Below are positions 18,451-25,615 of a DNA stretch of 64,000 nt, piece by piece. The notes beneath the pieces are model-generated. The model was not told the DNA's origin, made no database searches, and was given only the letters and a program-made list of their open reading frames with translations. The stretch's first letter is position 1. Every line of letters starts with the position of its first letter. Both the position numbers and the translations under genes were made by a program. The DNA is from CAZKJL01 sp964611095 (lineage in GTDB: Bacteria > Patescibacteriota > Gracilibacteria > Peribacterales > Peribacteraceae): positions 26,908-90,907 of the forward strand of contig CAZSWJ010000003.1 of NCBI GenBank assembly GCA_964611095.1, given 5' to 3'.

Positions 18451-18456
18451 TATTCT
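18451..18456 (+). promoter_or_regulatory. Leaderless-type -10 box of the UDG gene
   Basis: TATTCT ends 7 nt before the ATG at 18464 and favours that start over in-frame codons at 18434 and 18458. Confidence 0.4.
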
Positions 18457-18463
18457 GATGACC

Positions 18464-19021
18464 ATGCCGCAACTGACGCTCGACGTGCTCCGCGAAAAAC
18501 TCACGGTGTGGAAAGGCTGCGATTTGGCGAAAAAGGCCAACGCGGTGCTCGGCGAGGGCAACCCGCGCGCCACGGTGATGTTCGTGGGCGAAGCCCCGGG
18601 ACAGAAAGAGGATGAGCTCAAGCGACCGTTCGTGGGTGCATCGGGAAATTTCCTCAACGAACTTCTGGCGTCCATCGGCCTCAAGCGCGAGGACGTGTAC
18701 ATCAGCAACGTCGTGAAGTTCCGTCCGCCGGAAAACCGCGACCCCGAGCCCATCGAAAAAGAGCAGTGCATGCCGTGGCTCATGCTCGAGATCGCTCTCG
18801 TGAAGCCGCGTGTCATCGTGACCCTCGGCCGCCACTCCCTCGGACACTTCTTCCCCAGCCAAACCATCACGAATTCGCACGGCAAACCGTTCAAGCTGAC
18901 CGACGAGATGACGCTGTTCCCCATCTACCACCCCGCCGCGGCACTCCACAACGGAGGGCTCCGGAGCAGTTTGGTCGCGGACTTCCGCGCGCTCGGAGAA
19001 TTCCTCGCGACACTGTCATGA
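18464..19021 (+). CDS. Family 4-type uracil-DNA glycosylase with incomplete Fe-S ligand set
   Basis: 185 residues. Family 4 motifs: VMFVGEAPGQKEDELKRPFVGASGNFL (motif A), VYISNVVKFRPPENRDP, and the C-terminal IYHPAAALHN (motif B with catalytic-site His). It would excise uracil from DNA. Family 4 enzymes bind a 4Fe-4S cluster through four Cys: a CxxC near the N-terminus, the Cys of KCRPP and one further on. Here only Cys of WKGCDLAK and of KEQCMPW remain; the other two are Ala and Phe. The stop overlaps the next ATG (ATGA, 19018-19021), so the two genes are co-translated. Confidence 0.85.
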   Translation: MPQLTLDVLREKLTVWKGCDLAKKANAVLGEGNPRATVMFVGEAPGQKEDELKRPFVGASGNFLNELLASIGLKREDVYISNVVKFRPPENRDPEPIEKEQCMPWLMLEIALVKPRVIVTLGRHSLGHFFPSQTITNSHGKPFKLTDEMTLFPIYHPAAALHNGGLRSSLVADFRALGEFLATLS

Positions 19022-19380
19022 CATCCATTCTGGTGCGCATCGCAGCGGCGGCACTCCTGTCACTCGCGTCACTCGGAGTGATCATTTTCCGCGTGAGCCC
19101 GCTCTCGGCGACGGCGATGGCCGTACCCTTCTTCTTCCTGACGTTGTTCCTGTCGGTGGCCAGCATCGCCACCCTCGTGTGCTACGCCATCTGGAGCCGA
19201 CTCTCGGTGGAAGGCATGGATGCGGGACGAAAGATCGGCGTTTCGCTGCGCGAAGGAGTGTTTCTCGGTTTCGCCACGGTGCTGCTGTTTTTGTTTTTGA
19301 TTCTGGAAATCCTCACGTGGTGGATCGGCCTTTTGATCTACCTCGTGTTCTTCCTCATCGAGATGGCGCTGCTGTCCTAG
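19018..19380 (+). CDS. Small membrane protein, 3-4 helices
   Basis: 120 residues, almost entirely hydrophobic, with helices at about 5-25, 33-60, 80-100 and 102-118 and a short basic loop (SVEGMDAGRKIGVSLREG). No family recognised; proteins of this kind are common as unnamed CPR membrane proteins. It begins inside the UDG stop codon (4-nt overlap). Its TAG overlaps the stop of the convergent purE (CTAG, 19377-19380). Confidence 0.6.
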   Translation: MTSILVRIAAAALLSLASLGVIIFRVSPLSATAMAVPFFFLTLFLSVASIATLVCYAIWSRLSVEGMDAGRKIGVSLREGVFLGFATVLLFLFLILEILTWWIGLLIYLVFFLIEMALLS

Positions 19381-19829
19381 TACTCGGCCTTGAGCTTGGC
19401 GATGCGCTCGAGGAGTTTTTTCTGCAACTTCTTGTCGCTCTCGGCCAAGATGCGCAGCGTTGCCAGTGCGGCGTTCTTGTAACCGCAGATCGTCATCACC
19501 GGAACGTCGGACGGCATGCGCAGGCTGCTGTGAATGTCCACCATGTATTCCTCGAGCGACGCGTGCGGCGGGCAGTTCACCACGGGGTGCACGCAGCTTC
19601 CGGCGACGACTCCGCCGAGACCGTTGCTCATGCCGACGCAGGTCACGACGACCGTGGGCTCGGTTTGCTTGTTGAGTCTCTCGATGACGGCGACGACTTT
19701 CTCCGGAACTTTGTGTGCGGAAGCGACGACAATCTCCGAGGTGACTTGGTATTCATCGAGGAGAGCGGCGATTTTCTTGGCGAAATCGACATCGAGTTTG
19801 GATCCGAGGAGAAAAGTGACGGTAGGCAT
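19377..19829 (-). CDS. purE: AIR carboxylase, class II PurE-like
   Basis: 150 residues. GSKLDVDFAKKIAALL and VASAHKVPEKV match PurE (GSxxD, SAHR-like loop with Lys). The core reads GMSNGLGGVVAGSCVHPVVNCPP and SSLRMPSDVPV, resembling class II (PAICS-type) AIR carboxylases (R/M-SNGLGPV-x-x-G-N, SSLRLPSG) rather than class I mutases (AGGAAHLPG). A class II enzyme carboxylates AIR directly with CO2, so PurK would not be needed. It follows PurM in the pathway. Perfect TATAAT lies 6 nt before the ATG. Confidence 0.8.
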   Translation of the reverse strand: MPTVTFLLGSKLDVDFAKKIAALLDEYQVTSEIVVASAHKVPEKVVAVIERLNKQTEPTVVVTCVGMSNGLGGVVAGSCVHPVVNCPPHASLEEYMVDIHSSLRMPSDVPVMTICGYKNAALATLRILAESDKKLQKKLLERIAKLKAEY

Positions 19830-19835
19830 GGGGGG

Positions 19836-19841
19836 ATTATA
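19836..19841 (-). promoter_or_regulatory. Leaderless-type -10 box of purE
   Basis: TATAAT on the minus strand ends 6 nt before the ATG at 19829; the six intervening bases are all C on that strand. Confidence 0.6.
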
Positions 19842-19849
19842 CAAAAAAA

Positions 19850-19923
19850 TCCAAGAAACCAAAGTAACCAAGGAAACCAACGATATCCTTGGTTTCCTTG
19901 GATTCCTGGGTTTCTTTGGTTTC
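19850..19923. repeat. Long hairpin of CCAAGGAAA-type units, copy 1
   Basis: The left arm (about 19850-19880) is a run of units like CCAAGAAA, CCAAAGTAA, CCAAGGAAA; the right arm (about 19890-19923) is their complement (TTGGTTTCC, TTGGATTCC, TTGGTTTCC). The arms fold over a short loop. It lies upstream of purE, close to its promoter. A second copy follows uvrA. Confidence 0.65.
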
Positions 19924-19975
19924 CCGCAAGTAGAGTTGAAGCTCAGGCCAAAGGCACGTAGAGTATTCCGGCGTT

Positions 19976-19993
19976 GGGGCTCTAGCTCATCTG
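19976..19993 (+). repeat. Duplicate of the 5' end of the downstream tRNA-Ala
   Basis: ggggctctagctcatctg equals the first 18 nt of the tRNA at 20077, 101 bp further on. After it the sequence leaves tRNA and runs ccccgctccgcgcagcgaag, so this is a truncated copy, not a gene. Confidence 0.7.
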
Positions 19994-20076
19994 CCCCGCT
20001 CCGCGCAGCGAAGCGAAGAAATAGAAAAGGCGCCGCGCTCGCCCCTGATCCTTGGTTTTTCTACACTGACCCGCGT

Positions 20077-20152
20077 GGGGCTCTAGCTCATCTGGTAGAG
20101 CGCTTCCATGGCATGGAAGAGGTAAGGGGTTCGAGTCCCCTGAGCTCCACCA
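20077..20152 (+). tRNA. tRNA-Ala (GGC)
   Basis: Acceptor GGGGCTC pairs with GAGCTCC, D arm GCTC/GAGC, anticodon stem CTTCC/GGAAG with loop ATGGCAT (anticodon GGC), T arm GGGG-TTCGAGT-CCCC, and an encoded 3' ACCA. A -10-like TACACT lies about 11 nt upstream. Confidence 0.93.
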
Positions 20153-20193
20153 TTCGTCTCCCGCTTCGCGGCAGATTCACGGGAAACCCAAGA

Positions 20194-20199
20194 CATACT
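20194..20199 (+). promoter_or_regulatory. Leaderless-type -10 box of dedA
   Basis: CATACT ends 7 nt before the ATG at 20207. Confidence 0.35.
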
Positions 20200-20206
20200 G
20201 ACACTC

Positions 20207-20869
20207 ATGTTCCAATCATTCATTGCACATCTCGGCCCCATGTTGGATCAGTACGGTGTATTCGGTCTTTTCTTCGCGTCCGTGATCGAAGAAATCATCG
20301 CTCCGATTCCATCGACCTTGGTGGTCTTCACGGGAAGCCTCCTGCTTACGAAAGGCCTGCAAGGATGGGATGCCATTTCCGTGATCGTATTCCACATAAT
20401 GTTGCCGGCATCGCTCGGCATGACGCTCGGATCGCTCTTTCCGTATTACCTGGCTCGTATCGGCGAAAAAGTAGCCATCGATAAATTCGGAAAATATCTC
20501 GGCATCAATTGGAAAACCATCGAAAAGGTGCAGGCTTGGACGAAGAAGTCGCACTCGGACGAATTTCTGATCTTTGCAAGCCGCGCGATTCCCGGCATGC
20601 CCTCGCTCGCGGTATCGCTCATCGCGGGACTCGCACGCATCCCCGTCAGGGAATTCTTATTGTTCAGCTTCCTTGGCGCACTCCCCAGAACGTTCATCTT
20701 GGGACTCGCCGGATGGTGGGGCGGACGTCAGGCATCGGGCGTCATGGAATTGCTCAGCATGACCGAAAGCCACATGCTCATCATCATTTTGGCGGTGCTG
20801 GCGAGCGGCCTTTTGTATCTGTATTTGAATCATCGAAAAAAGTCCCGTAGTGCGTCTCCCAAAGCCTAA
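20207..20869 (+). CDS. DedA/VTT-domain membrane protein
   Basis: 220 residues with the VTT-domain pattern: an N-terminal re-entrant segment (FFASVIEEIIAPIPSTLVVFTGSLLL), GMTLGSLFPYYLARIGEKVAIDKFGKYLG, the conserved SRAIPGMPSLAVSLIAGLARIPVREFLLFSFLGALPRT, and a C-terminal helix with a basic tail (NHRKKSRSASPKA). DedA proteins are thought to flip or recycle lipids including undecaprenyl phosphate; the precise substrate is not readable. Confidence 0.85.
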   Translation: MFQSFIAHLGPMLDQYGVFGLFFASVIEEIIAPIPSTLVVFTGSLLLTKGLQGWDAISVIVFHIMLPASLGMTLGSLFPYYLARIGEKVAIDKFGKYLGINWKTIEKVQAWTKKSHSDEFLIFASRAIPGMPSLAVSLIAGLARIPVREFLLFSFLGALPRTFILGLAGWWGGRQASGVMELLSMTESHMLIIILAVLASGLLYLYLNHRKKSRSASPKA

Positions 20870-20880
20870 AAGGAGCTTCT

Positions 20881-20904
20881 TTCGCGTTGCCCCGACCACG
20901 CGAA
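20881..20904 (+). terminator. Hairpin after dedA
   Basis: TTCGCGT (20881-20887) and ACGCGAA (20898-20904) form a 7-bp stem just past the dedA stop. No T-tract. Confidence 0.35.
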
Positions 20905-20934
20905 GCTGGTAGCCTTGGCGGGCTGCAAATACGT

Positions 20935-20953
20935 GCGCCCGTAGCTCAGCTGG
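20935..20953 (+). repeat. Duplicate of the 5' end of the downstream tRNA-Arg
   Basis: gcgcccgtagctcagctgg equals the first 19 nt of the tRNA at 21026; four upstream bases (acgt) also match, so the direct repeat is 23 bp at a distance of 91 bp. The copy breaks off at the GG of the D loop. Confidence 0.7.
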
Positions 20954-21025
20954 CCCAGGCGCGCGAAGCAAGCCGTCCAAATAGAAAGAATGCGGACGTT
21001 GCGAGATTCTTTACATCACAGACGT

Positions 21026-21102
21026 GCGCCCGTAGCTCAGCTGGATAGAGCATCAGCTTGCGGAGCTGGGGGTCGTAGGTTCAAATCCTGCCGGGCGCAC
21101 CA
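21026..21102 (+). tRNA. tRNA-Arg (GCG)
   Basis: Acceptor GCGCCCG/CGGGCGC, D arm GCTC/GAGC, anticodon stem TCAGC/GCTGG with loop TTGCGGA (anticodon GCG, reading CGC/CGU), T arm GTAGG-TTCAAAT-CCTGC and encoded ACCA. Most bacteria use anticodon ACG (inosine) for this box, so GCG is unusual. Confidence 0.85.
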
Positions 21103-21290
21103 ATTCTTCATAAGCTGGATAGAGCATCAGCTTGTGAGCTTAAGGGTCGTTTGGTTCAAATCCTGCCGGGCGCACCAATTCTTCATAAGCTGGATAGAGC
21201 ATCAGCTTGTGAGCTTAAGGGTCGTTTGGTTCAAATCCTGCCTGCCCACCGTAGTCCTTTGCGGAGCAAAGGCGAAGGAGGGCCGGGCGC
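21103..21290 (+). repeat. Two tandem degenerate tRNA-Arg copies, the second with a hairpin insert
   Basis: A 75-bp unit starting caattcttcataagctggat repeats at 21101 and 21176. Each copy retains the tRNA from the D loop to the 3' end but lacks the first 13 nt, and its anticodon arm is altered (TTGTGAGCTTAA), so it should not fold as tRNA. In the second copy a palindromic block (about 21243-21282, containing CTTTGC-gga-GCAAAG and flanking GCCC/GGGC) interrupts the 3' acceptor strand. Pseudo-tRNA repeats. Confidence 0.7.
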
Positions 21291-21299
21291 ACCACCACA

Positions 21300-21329
21300 T
21301 TGTTAAAAAGACGTTTTTTGTGGTATAAT
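21300..21329 (+). promoter_or_regulatory. Promoter of the Pro-rich protein gene
   Basis: -35 TTGTTA (21300-21305), 18-nt spacer, -10 TATAAT (21324-21329) preceded by TGG (extended -10-like). The ATG at 21362 is about 26 nt from the expected start site; no Shine-Dalgarno is evident. Confidence 0.55.
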
Positions 21330-21361
21330 AATAAGGAAAACAAACTCCAAACCAACCTCAA

Positions 21362-22684
21362 ATGGCATTCGACGCTTTCTCAGCGGTGCAATCATTGGCG
21401 GACGGCAATCGTTCGTTCGGTGACGTGGTGAAGGACCTCAGTACGGCCGAACTCGCCGATCTTCGCGAGCAAGTGCAGATTCAGCTCAAAGACATGCCGA
21501 AAAACGGCGACCCCGCTCGTGCCGAACGTTTGCAGCAGTTGAGAACGCTTCTGAAAGGATCCGTGCGCAGCATGATCGGCACGCTCGCCGCTTCCTTGGC
21601 TTTTTCAAAGGCGACGGGAATCAGCTTGGAAACGACGGAGGGCGCATCCGTTGAAGAGATCGGCAAACAGATCACCGCTCCGGAAACGAGAACCGTGGCG
21701 CAAGAAGCACACACCAAATCGACCGTCAGTGCGTTCGATAAGCCTGCGGAGGAAGTCGCGGCTCCCGCAACCGCCCCGTCCCTCGCGACGGCAGGCGAAA
21801 AACCGGCGCTCTCGTTCGAGGATTTCAAAAAAATGTCCGACCCCAAGAACGAGAAAAACGTCGTACGAAACTTCTTCGGATACATGTCGTACCGCATGGC
21901 ACGATTCATCGCGAAATCCAGCGCCAAAGACGGCATGCTTGGAAAAATGTTCAAGAAATTCGGTTGGGACAAAGGCGCCGAAGCTCTGACGACCGTCATC
22001 GAACTCGGACCGAGTACGCCGCCCGAGGCCAAGAAGCCGCCCGTCTCCGTTCCACCCTCAACGGAGCCTCCTTCGGAAAAAATCCCGCCGTCCTCTCCGC
22101 CACCTTCTACGGAACCCGTTCCCCCACCGAGCGCTCCGGACATCAAGCCACCGCCTGCCAGTGTTCCACCGGCTGCCGCACCGGCACCGACATTGCCCGT
22201 ACCGCCCACGGTACCCGCTCCCACTCCCCCTCCGCCGACATCTCCTCGCGTACCAGATCCGGCTCCGAGTGTCCCGACTCCGTCCCCGAGCTTGTTCGAC
22301 GGATCGATGGAAGGGAAAAACCTGTTCGACGGCACGACGTTCAATGTCGACGGTCACACGATGTCGATGCCCAACGATAAGGACACGTTCGTCATCTTCG
22401 ATGGCAAGAAGTACATGGCACGCGGTCTCTTCGACGTGCCGGTCGGCGGTATCGCGGCACGCGCACTCATCAAAAGTGCCGTCATGAAAGGCGGTGAACT
22501 CCACATGGAACTGGTGACCGGAACCATCTACCGAATCAATCGCAGCGTGCTCGAAGGCCTGACGAAAGAAATGGCGCTCCTGACGGCGAAAACGATCACG
22601 ACCAAGGTTCCCGTCACGATGATTCAACCCGGGAAGCCCGCCAAACCTCACGAGGAAACTTTGGCGTTGGAACGCATCGATTAA
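21362..22684 (+). CDS. Hypothetical protein with long Pro-rich linker
   Basis: 440 residues in three parts: an Ala/Glu-rich helical N-terminal region (1-215), a Pro/Ser/Thr/Ala-rich linker (about 218-312, many PPS and PVP units), and a C-terminal globular region (313-440) with LFDGTTFNVDGHTMSMPNDKDTFVIFDGKKYMARGLFDV. No signal peptide or membrane helix. No family recognised. A strong promoter precedes it. Its stop overlaps the stop of rnhB (TTAA, 22681-22684). Confidence 0.65.
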   Translation: MAFDAFSAVQSLADGNRSFGDVVKDLSTAELADLREQVQIQLKDMPKNGDPARAERLQQLRTLLKGSVRSMIGTLAASLAFSKATGISLETTEGASVEEIGKQITAPETRTVAQEAHTKSTVSAFDKPAEEVAAPATAPSLATAGEKPALSFEDFKKMSDPKNEKNVVRNFFGYMSYRMARFIAKSSAKDGMLGKMFKKFGWDKGAEALTTVIELGPSTPPEAKKPPVSVPPSTEPPSEKIPPSSPPPSTEPVPPPSAPDIKPPPASVPPAAAPAPTLPVPPTVPAPTPPPPTSPRVPDPAPSVPTPSPSLFDGSMEGKNLFDGTTFNVDGHTMSMPNDKDTFVIFDGKKYMARGLFDVPVGGIAARALIKSAVMKGGELHMELVTGTIYRINRSVLEGLTKEMALLTAKTITTKVPVTMIQPGKPAKPHEETLALERID

Positions 22685-23286
22685 ACGTCGACGTTCTTGA
22701 GGAAGCTCCTGCGATGCAACGGGCACACGCCCGATTTTTTGATGGCGGCGAAATGCTCGGACGTGCCGTAGCCCTTGTGCACGTCGAAACCGTAGGACGA
22801 ATCCACCGCGTGCAGTTCCGTCATGAACATGTCGCGCGTCACTTTGGCGATGATGGACGCCGCGGCGATGGCGGGCTCGGATTCGTCGCCGCGCACGATG
22901 GAACTGTGCGGATGATCGAACCAAAACGCATCGCGTCCGTCGACGAGCAAGTACAAATCGGAGTGAATGTTGGAGACGACGCGCACCGCTTCCTGCATGG
23001 CGCGCTCGGTGGCGGCCAAGATGCCGATCTTGTCGATGGTTTTCGCATCGGCCATGCCGACGCCGTACGTGCAGTTCTTGATGAGCCACGCATACGACTC
23101 CTCGCGTTCTTTGGCCGTCATCTTCTTGCTGTCGGCGATGCGCACGGGAAAGCGCGTCTTCTTCGGAAGGATGCATGCCGCGGCCACCACGGGCCCGGCG
23201 AGGGCTCCCCTGCCCGCTTCGTCGATACCCACCGTCATCATGCGGTGTTCGGTCGACGTGCGCGGCGTGCGAGTGGTGGCGGGCAT
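22681..23286 (-). CDS. rnhB: Ribonuclease HII
   Basis: 201 residues from ATG 23286; a shorter start at the MMTVGIDEAGRG methionines is possible. Catalytic DEAGRG (Asp-Glu pair), VRIADSKKMTAKERE, the Asp of LLVDGRDAFW, and AAASIIAKVTRDMFM with YGFDVHKGYGTSEHFAAIKKSG are all RNase HII motifs. It cleaves RNA-DNA hybrids and removes ribonucleotides from DNA. It begins 2 nt after the cupredoxin lipoprotein stop, so they form an operon. Confidence 0.93.
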   Translation of the reverse strand: MPATTRTPRTSTEHRMMTVGIDEAGRGALAGPVVAAACILPKKTRFPVRIADSKKMTAKEREESYAWLIKNCTYGVGMADAKTIDKIGILAATERAMQEAVRVVSNIHSDLYLLVDGRDAFWFDHPHSSIVRGDESEPAIAAASIIAKVTRDMFMTELHAVDSSYGFDVHKGYGTSEHFAAIKKSGVCPLHRRSFLKNVDV

Positions 23287-23288
23287 GG

Positions 23289-23654
23289 CTACTCTTGAAC
23301 GAGAACGGAGCCCGTGAGTTCCGGCAGCAGATGGTCGTGGAACGCCCACGAACCGACATTGTCGAACGTGAAGCACCAGGTCTCACCCGGGCGCACCGGG
23401 CCCTTGGGATCGAACGCCGAGTACGCCTCATGCGTGGGATGCACGTTCGATGCCGGCCACCTGCCGTCCACGTCGTTATTCACCCAACACACCTTCTGCC
23501 CCTGCTTCACCGTCACGTGCTCGGGCTCGAACGCATCGGGCACCATGTCGATGCGCGCGGAGGCATCGCCCGGAACGACGGGTTCGGCGGGCATCGTGGT
23601 GCCGCCGCAGGCCGTGAGGAGCAACAGCGGAACGAGGAGGAGCGAGAGTTTCAT
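23289..23654 (-). CDS. Cupredoxin-fold lipoprotein
   Basis: 121 residues. Signal peptide with lipobox LLTAC (Cys at 16), then a blue-copper-like domain: GQKVCWVNNDVDGRWPASNVHPTHEAYSAFD, ETWCFTFDNVGSWAFHDHLLPELTGSVLV. Candidate copper ligands are the His of HPTH and the two His of FHDH; the C of WCFTF is extra. The same fold and motif order recur in the SLH protein at 48106-49323. Likely an outer-surface metal or electron-transfer protein. Confidence 0.75.
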   Translation of the reverse strand: MKLSLLLVPLLLLTACGGTTMPAEPVVPGDASARIDMVPDAFEPEHVTVKQGQKVCWVNNDVDGRWPASNVHPTHEAYSAFDPKGPVRPGETWCFTFDNVGSWAFHDHLLPELTGSVLVQE

Positions 23655-23680
23655 GGAAAAAAGAAAATGATGATCGGTGA

Positions 23681-24916
23681 TCAGCGGCGAATGGCGGCGA
23701 CGCACGCGGCTCGGTATTCATCGGGGACGCCGTGGCACAGCTGATCGTCCGTGGCGCCGGCGGGCATTTCGTTTTGGACGTCCGGACCGATGCGCGCGAA
23801 GCACCACTCTTTGTACTTCTCATCGACGGCGCTGCAGAAGGCCACCATGCGCGTGGTGTCCGACACGTCGAAATTCGCCAAGTTGTCCACCGCGGCGAGC
23901 ACGCAGTGCCGCTCATACCCGGGCTGGAAATGATCGCAAATGGAGACGGCGTTGGCGATGAAGTCATCGGTGTGCTCGGGCGCGAGCGACCATTGCCAGT
24001 CGGGATTCGTGGCGAGCAGTCCGATGCTCTGCATGCAGATTTCGACGTGCGCCTTGTCGGCGTTCAGACACGCCTTCGTGGCTCGCTCCACGGCTCCTTT
24101 GCCGCTGCCGGCTTTTCCGGCCAAGTAGCCGCCCATGTTCATGTAGCACTGATACCGATATTTCATGTCGACCTTGTTGCACGGCACGAGCCAGTCGGTC
24201 TCGGAATAGTTTTCGGAGCGCGCGGCGCTGTTGTTCACGCCGACGACGTTCTCCATGAACACTCCCTGGTAACACCCCTCCACTTCCGACGAACCGGCGA
24301 ACGAGTCGCACAAATCCAACGATTCCTGCAACTTGTACGCTCTCGCCATCATGATGCCGTGGCCCACGCCGTGGTAGCAGTAGAACAGGAATTTCATCGG
24401 CTTGTCCGCCATGCGGGACACGTCGCACACCGTCTCGGCGGCTTTCTTGGCATTGGGTTCCACGACGAGCGCCTGCTCGAAGAATCCGTGTTGGCATCCG
24501 TAGTTGTAGTCGCTGGGACACAGGAAGAACGCATCGGGATTCAGCCCCTCTTTCTTGGCGGTGGCGCGTCCGATTTTGTGGACGAAATCGTGGTAGTCGA
24601 CACGGCCCTGCATGACCTTGTCTTTCACGAGAACGTTCATCGCCGAGATGGATTCCACGGGTCCGTAATCGGCGACGATGTCGAGAACGCCTTTCTCCAC
24701 ACACTTCTGCACCTCCTCCTGACCCGTGCACTCGTCGGCGACCGACGACGCCAGCGACGCTCCTTCGGCGCGCTGCTCGGCGGGCTGACCGCCCTCGAAA
24801 CGGGGCGACCGATCTTCGATGGGCTCGGGCCACACGCTGTCGTAGACACGCTCGCCCACCGCCAAAGCGCCGATGAGCAGCATGACGCCGATGACGAGGG
24901 TGTTCTGGAATTTCAT
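23681..24916 (-). CDS. Secreted Cys/His-rich helical protein, unknown family
   Basis: 411 residues. N-terminal signal anchor (LVIGVMLLIGALAVG), then a domain with about 18 cysteines in helix-pair spacing and repeated His motifs: YHDFVHKIGRA, YGCQHGFFEQAL, YCYHGVGHGIMM, CYQGVFMENVVG, CYMNMGGYLAG. The regular C...C pattern suggests stacked helical hairpins with disulfides (Sel1-like in style) and a metal or haem site at the HGVGHG motif. I do not know a named family. TATACT (24932-24937) lies 15 nt before the ATG. It is in the same direction as the lipoprotein and rnhB. Confidence 0.65.
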   Translation of the reverse strand: MKFQNTLVIGVMLLIGALAVGERVYDSVWPEPIEDRSPRFEGGQPAEQRAEGASLASSVADECTGQEEVQKCVEKGVLDIVADYGPVESISAMNVLVKDKVMQGRVDYHDFVHKIGRATAKKEGLNPDAFFLCPSDYNYGCQHGFFEQALVVEPNAKKAAETVCDVSRMADKPMKFLFYCYHGVGHGIMMARAYKLQESLDLCDSFAGSSEVEGCYQGVFMENVVGVNNSAARSENYSETDWLVPCNKVDMKYRYQCYMNMGGYLAGKAGSGKGAVERATKACLNADKAHVEICMQSIGLLATNPDWQWSLAPEHTDDFIANAVSICDHFQPGYERHCVLAAVDNLANFDVSDTTRMVAFCSAVDEKYKEWCFARIGPDVQNEMPAGATDDQLCHGVPDEYRAACVAAIRR

Positions 24917-24968
24917 GCGAAGAGCGGTTGCAGTATACTCATGACCACCTCCTTCCCTCCAATCCCGT

Positions 24969-25610
24969 ATGAAGCTCTTCCTCGACACCGCGAATACGGC
25001 TCAGGTAGCCGAGATAGCCGCTTGGGGAGTGCTCGACGGAGTGACGACGAACCCGTCCCTTGTCGCCAAGGAAGGAAAGGAATTCAAGCCGACGATCGTG
25101 GAAATGTGCAAACACGTTCCGTGCGTCAGTGCGCAGGTCACCGCCACGGATGCGCCCGGCATGATCAAGCAGGGCGAGGAATACGCCTCGTGGCACAAGA
25201 ACGTGTACGTGAAGGTGCCGATGACGACCGAGGGACTCAAGGCCCTCTCGCATTTCAAGAAGAAAGGAATCAGGACGAACACGACCCTGATCTTCTCCGC
25301 CGCACAGGCGATTCTCGCCGCCAAGGCCGGCGCCACGATCATCAGCCCGTTCATCGGACGCTTGGATGACCAAGGCGAAGACGGCATGAAGCTCATCGCC
25401 GAAATCATGCAGATTTGGGAATACTCCAAGTTCGATACCGAAGTGCTCGTGGCCTCCACGCGTCACCCGCGTCACATCGTGGACTCGGCCGCACTGGGTG
25501 CGCACATCTGCACGCTCCCGTACGACGTCTTCAAGAAACTCCCCCATCACGCGCTCACGGACATCGGTCTCAAGAAATTCCAGGACGACTGGGCGAAAGT
25601 GCAACAATAA
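24969..25610 (+). CDS. tal: Transaldolase / fructose-6-phosphate aldolase family (TalC/MipB type)
   Basis: 213 residues, the short single-domain type. MKLFLDTANTAQV, GVTTNPSLVAKEGK, Schiff-base Lys in VYVKVPMTTEGLKA, TLIFSAAQAILAAKAGATIISPFIGRLDD and VASTRHPRHIVDSAALGAHICTLPYDVF are the standard TalC motifs. It links the pentose phosphate pathway to glycolysis and makes erythrose 4-phosphate available for DAHP synthase. It is followed after 5 bp by gnd. Confidence 0.9.
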   Translation: MKLFLDTANTAQVAEIAAWGVLDGVTTNPSLVAKEGKEFKPTIVEMCKHVPCVSAQVTATDAPGMIKQGEEYASWHKNVYVKVPMTTEGLKALSHFKKKGIRTNTTLIFSAAQAILAAKAGATIISPFIGRLDDQGEDGMKLIAEIMQIWEYSKFDTEVLVASTRHPRHIVDSAALGAHICTLPYDVFKKLPHHALTDIGLKKFQDDWAKVQQ

Positions 25611-25615
25611 CCCGT

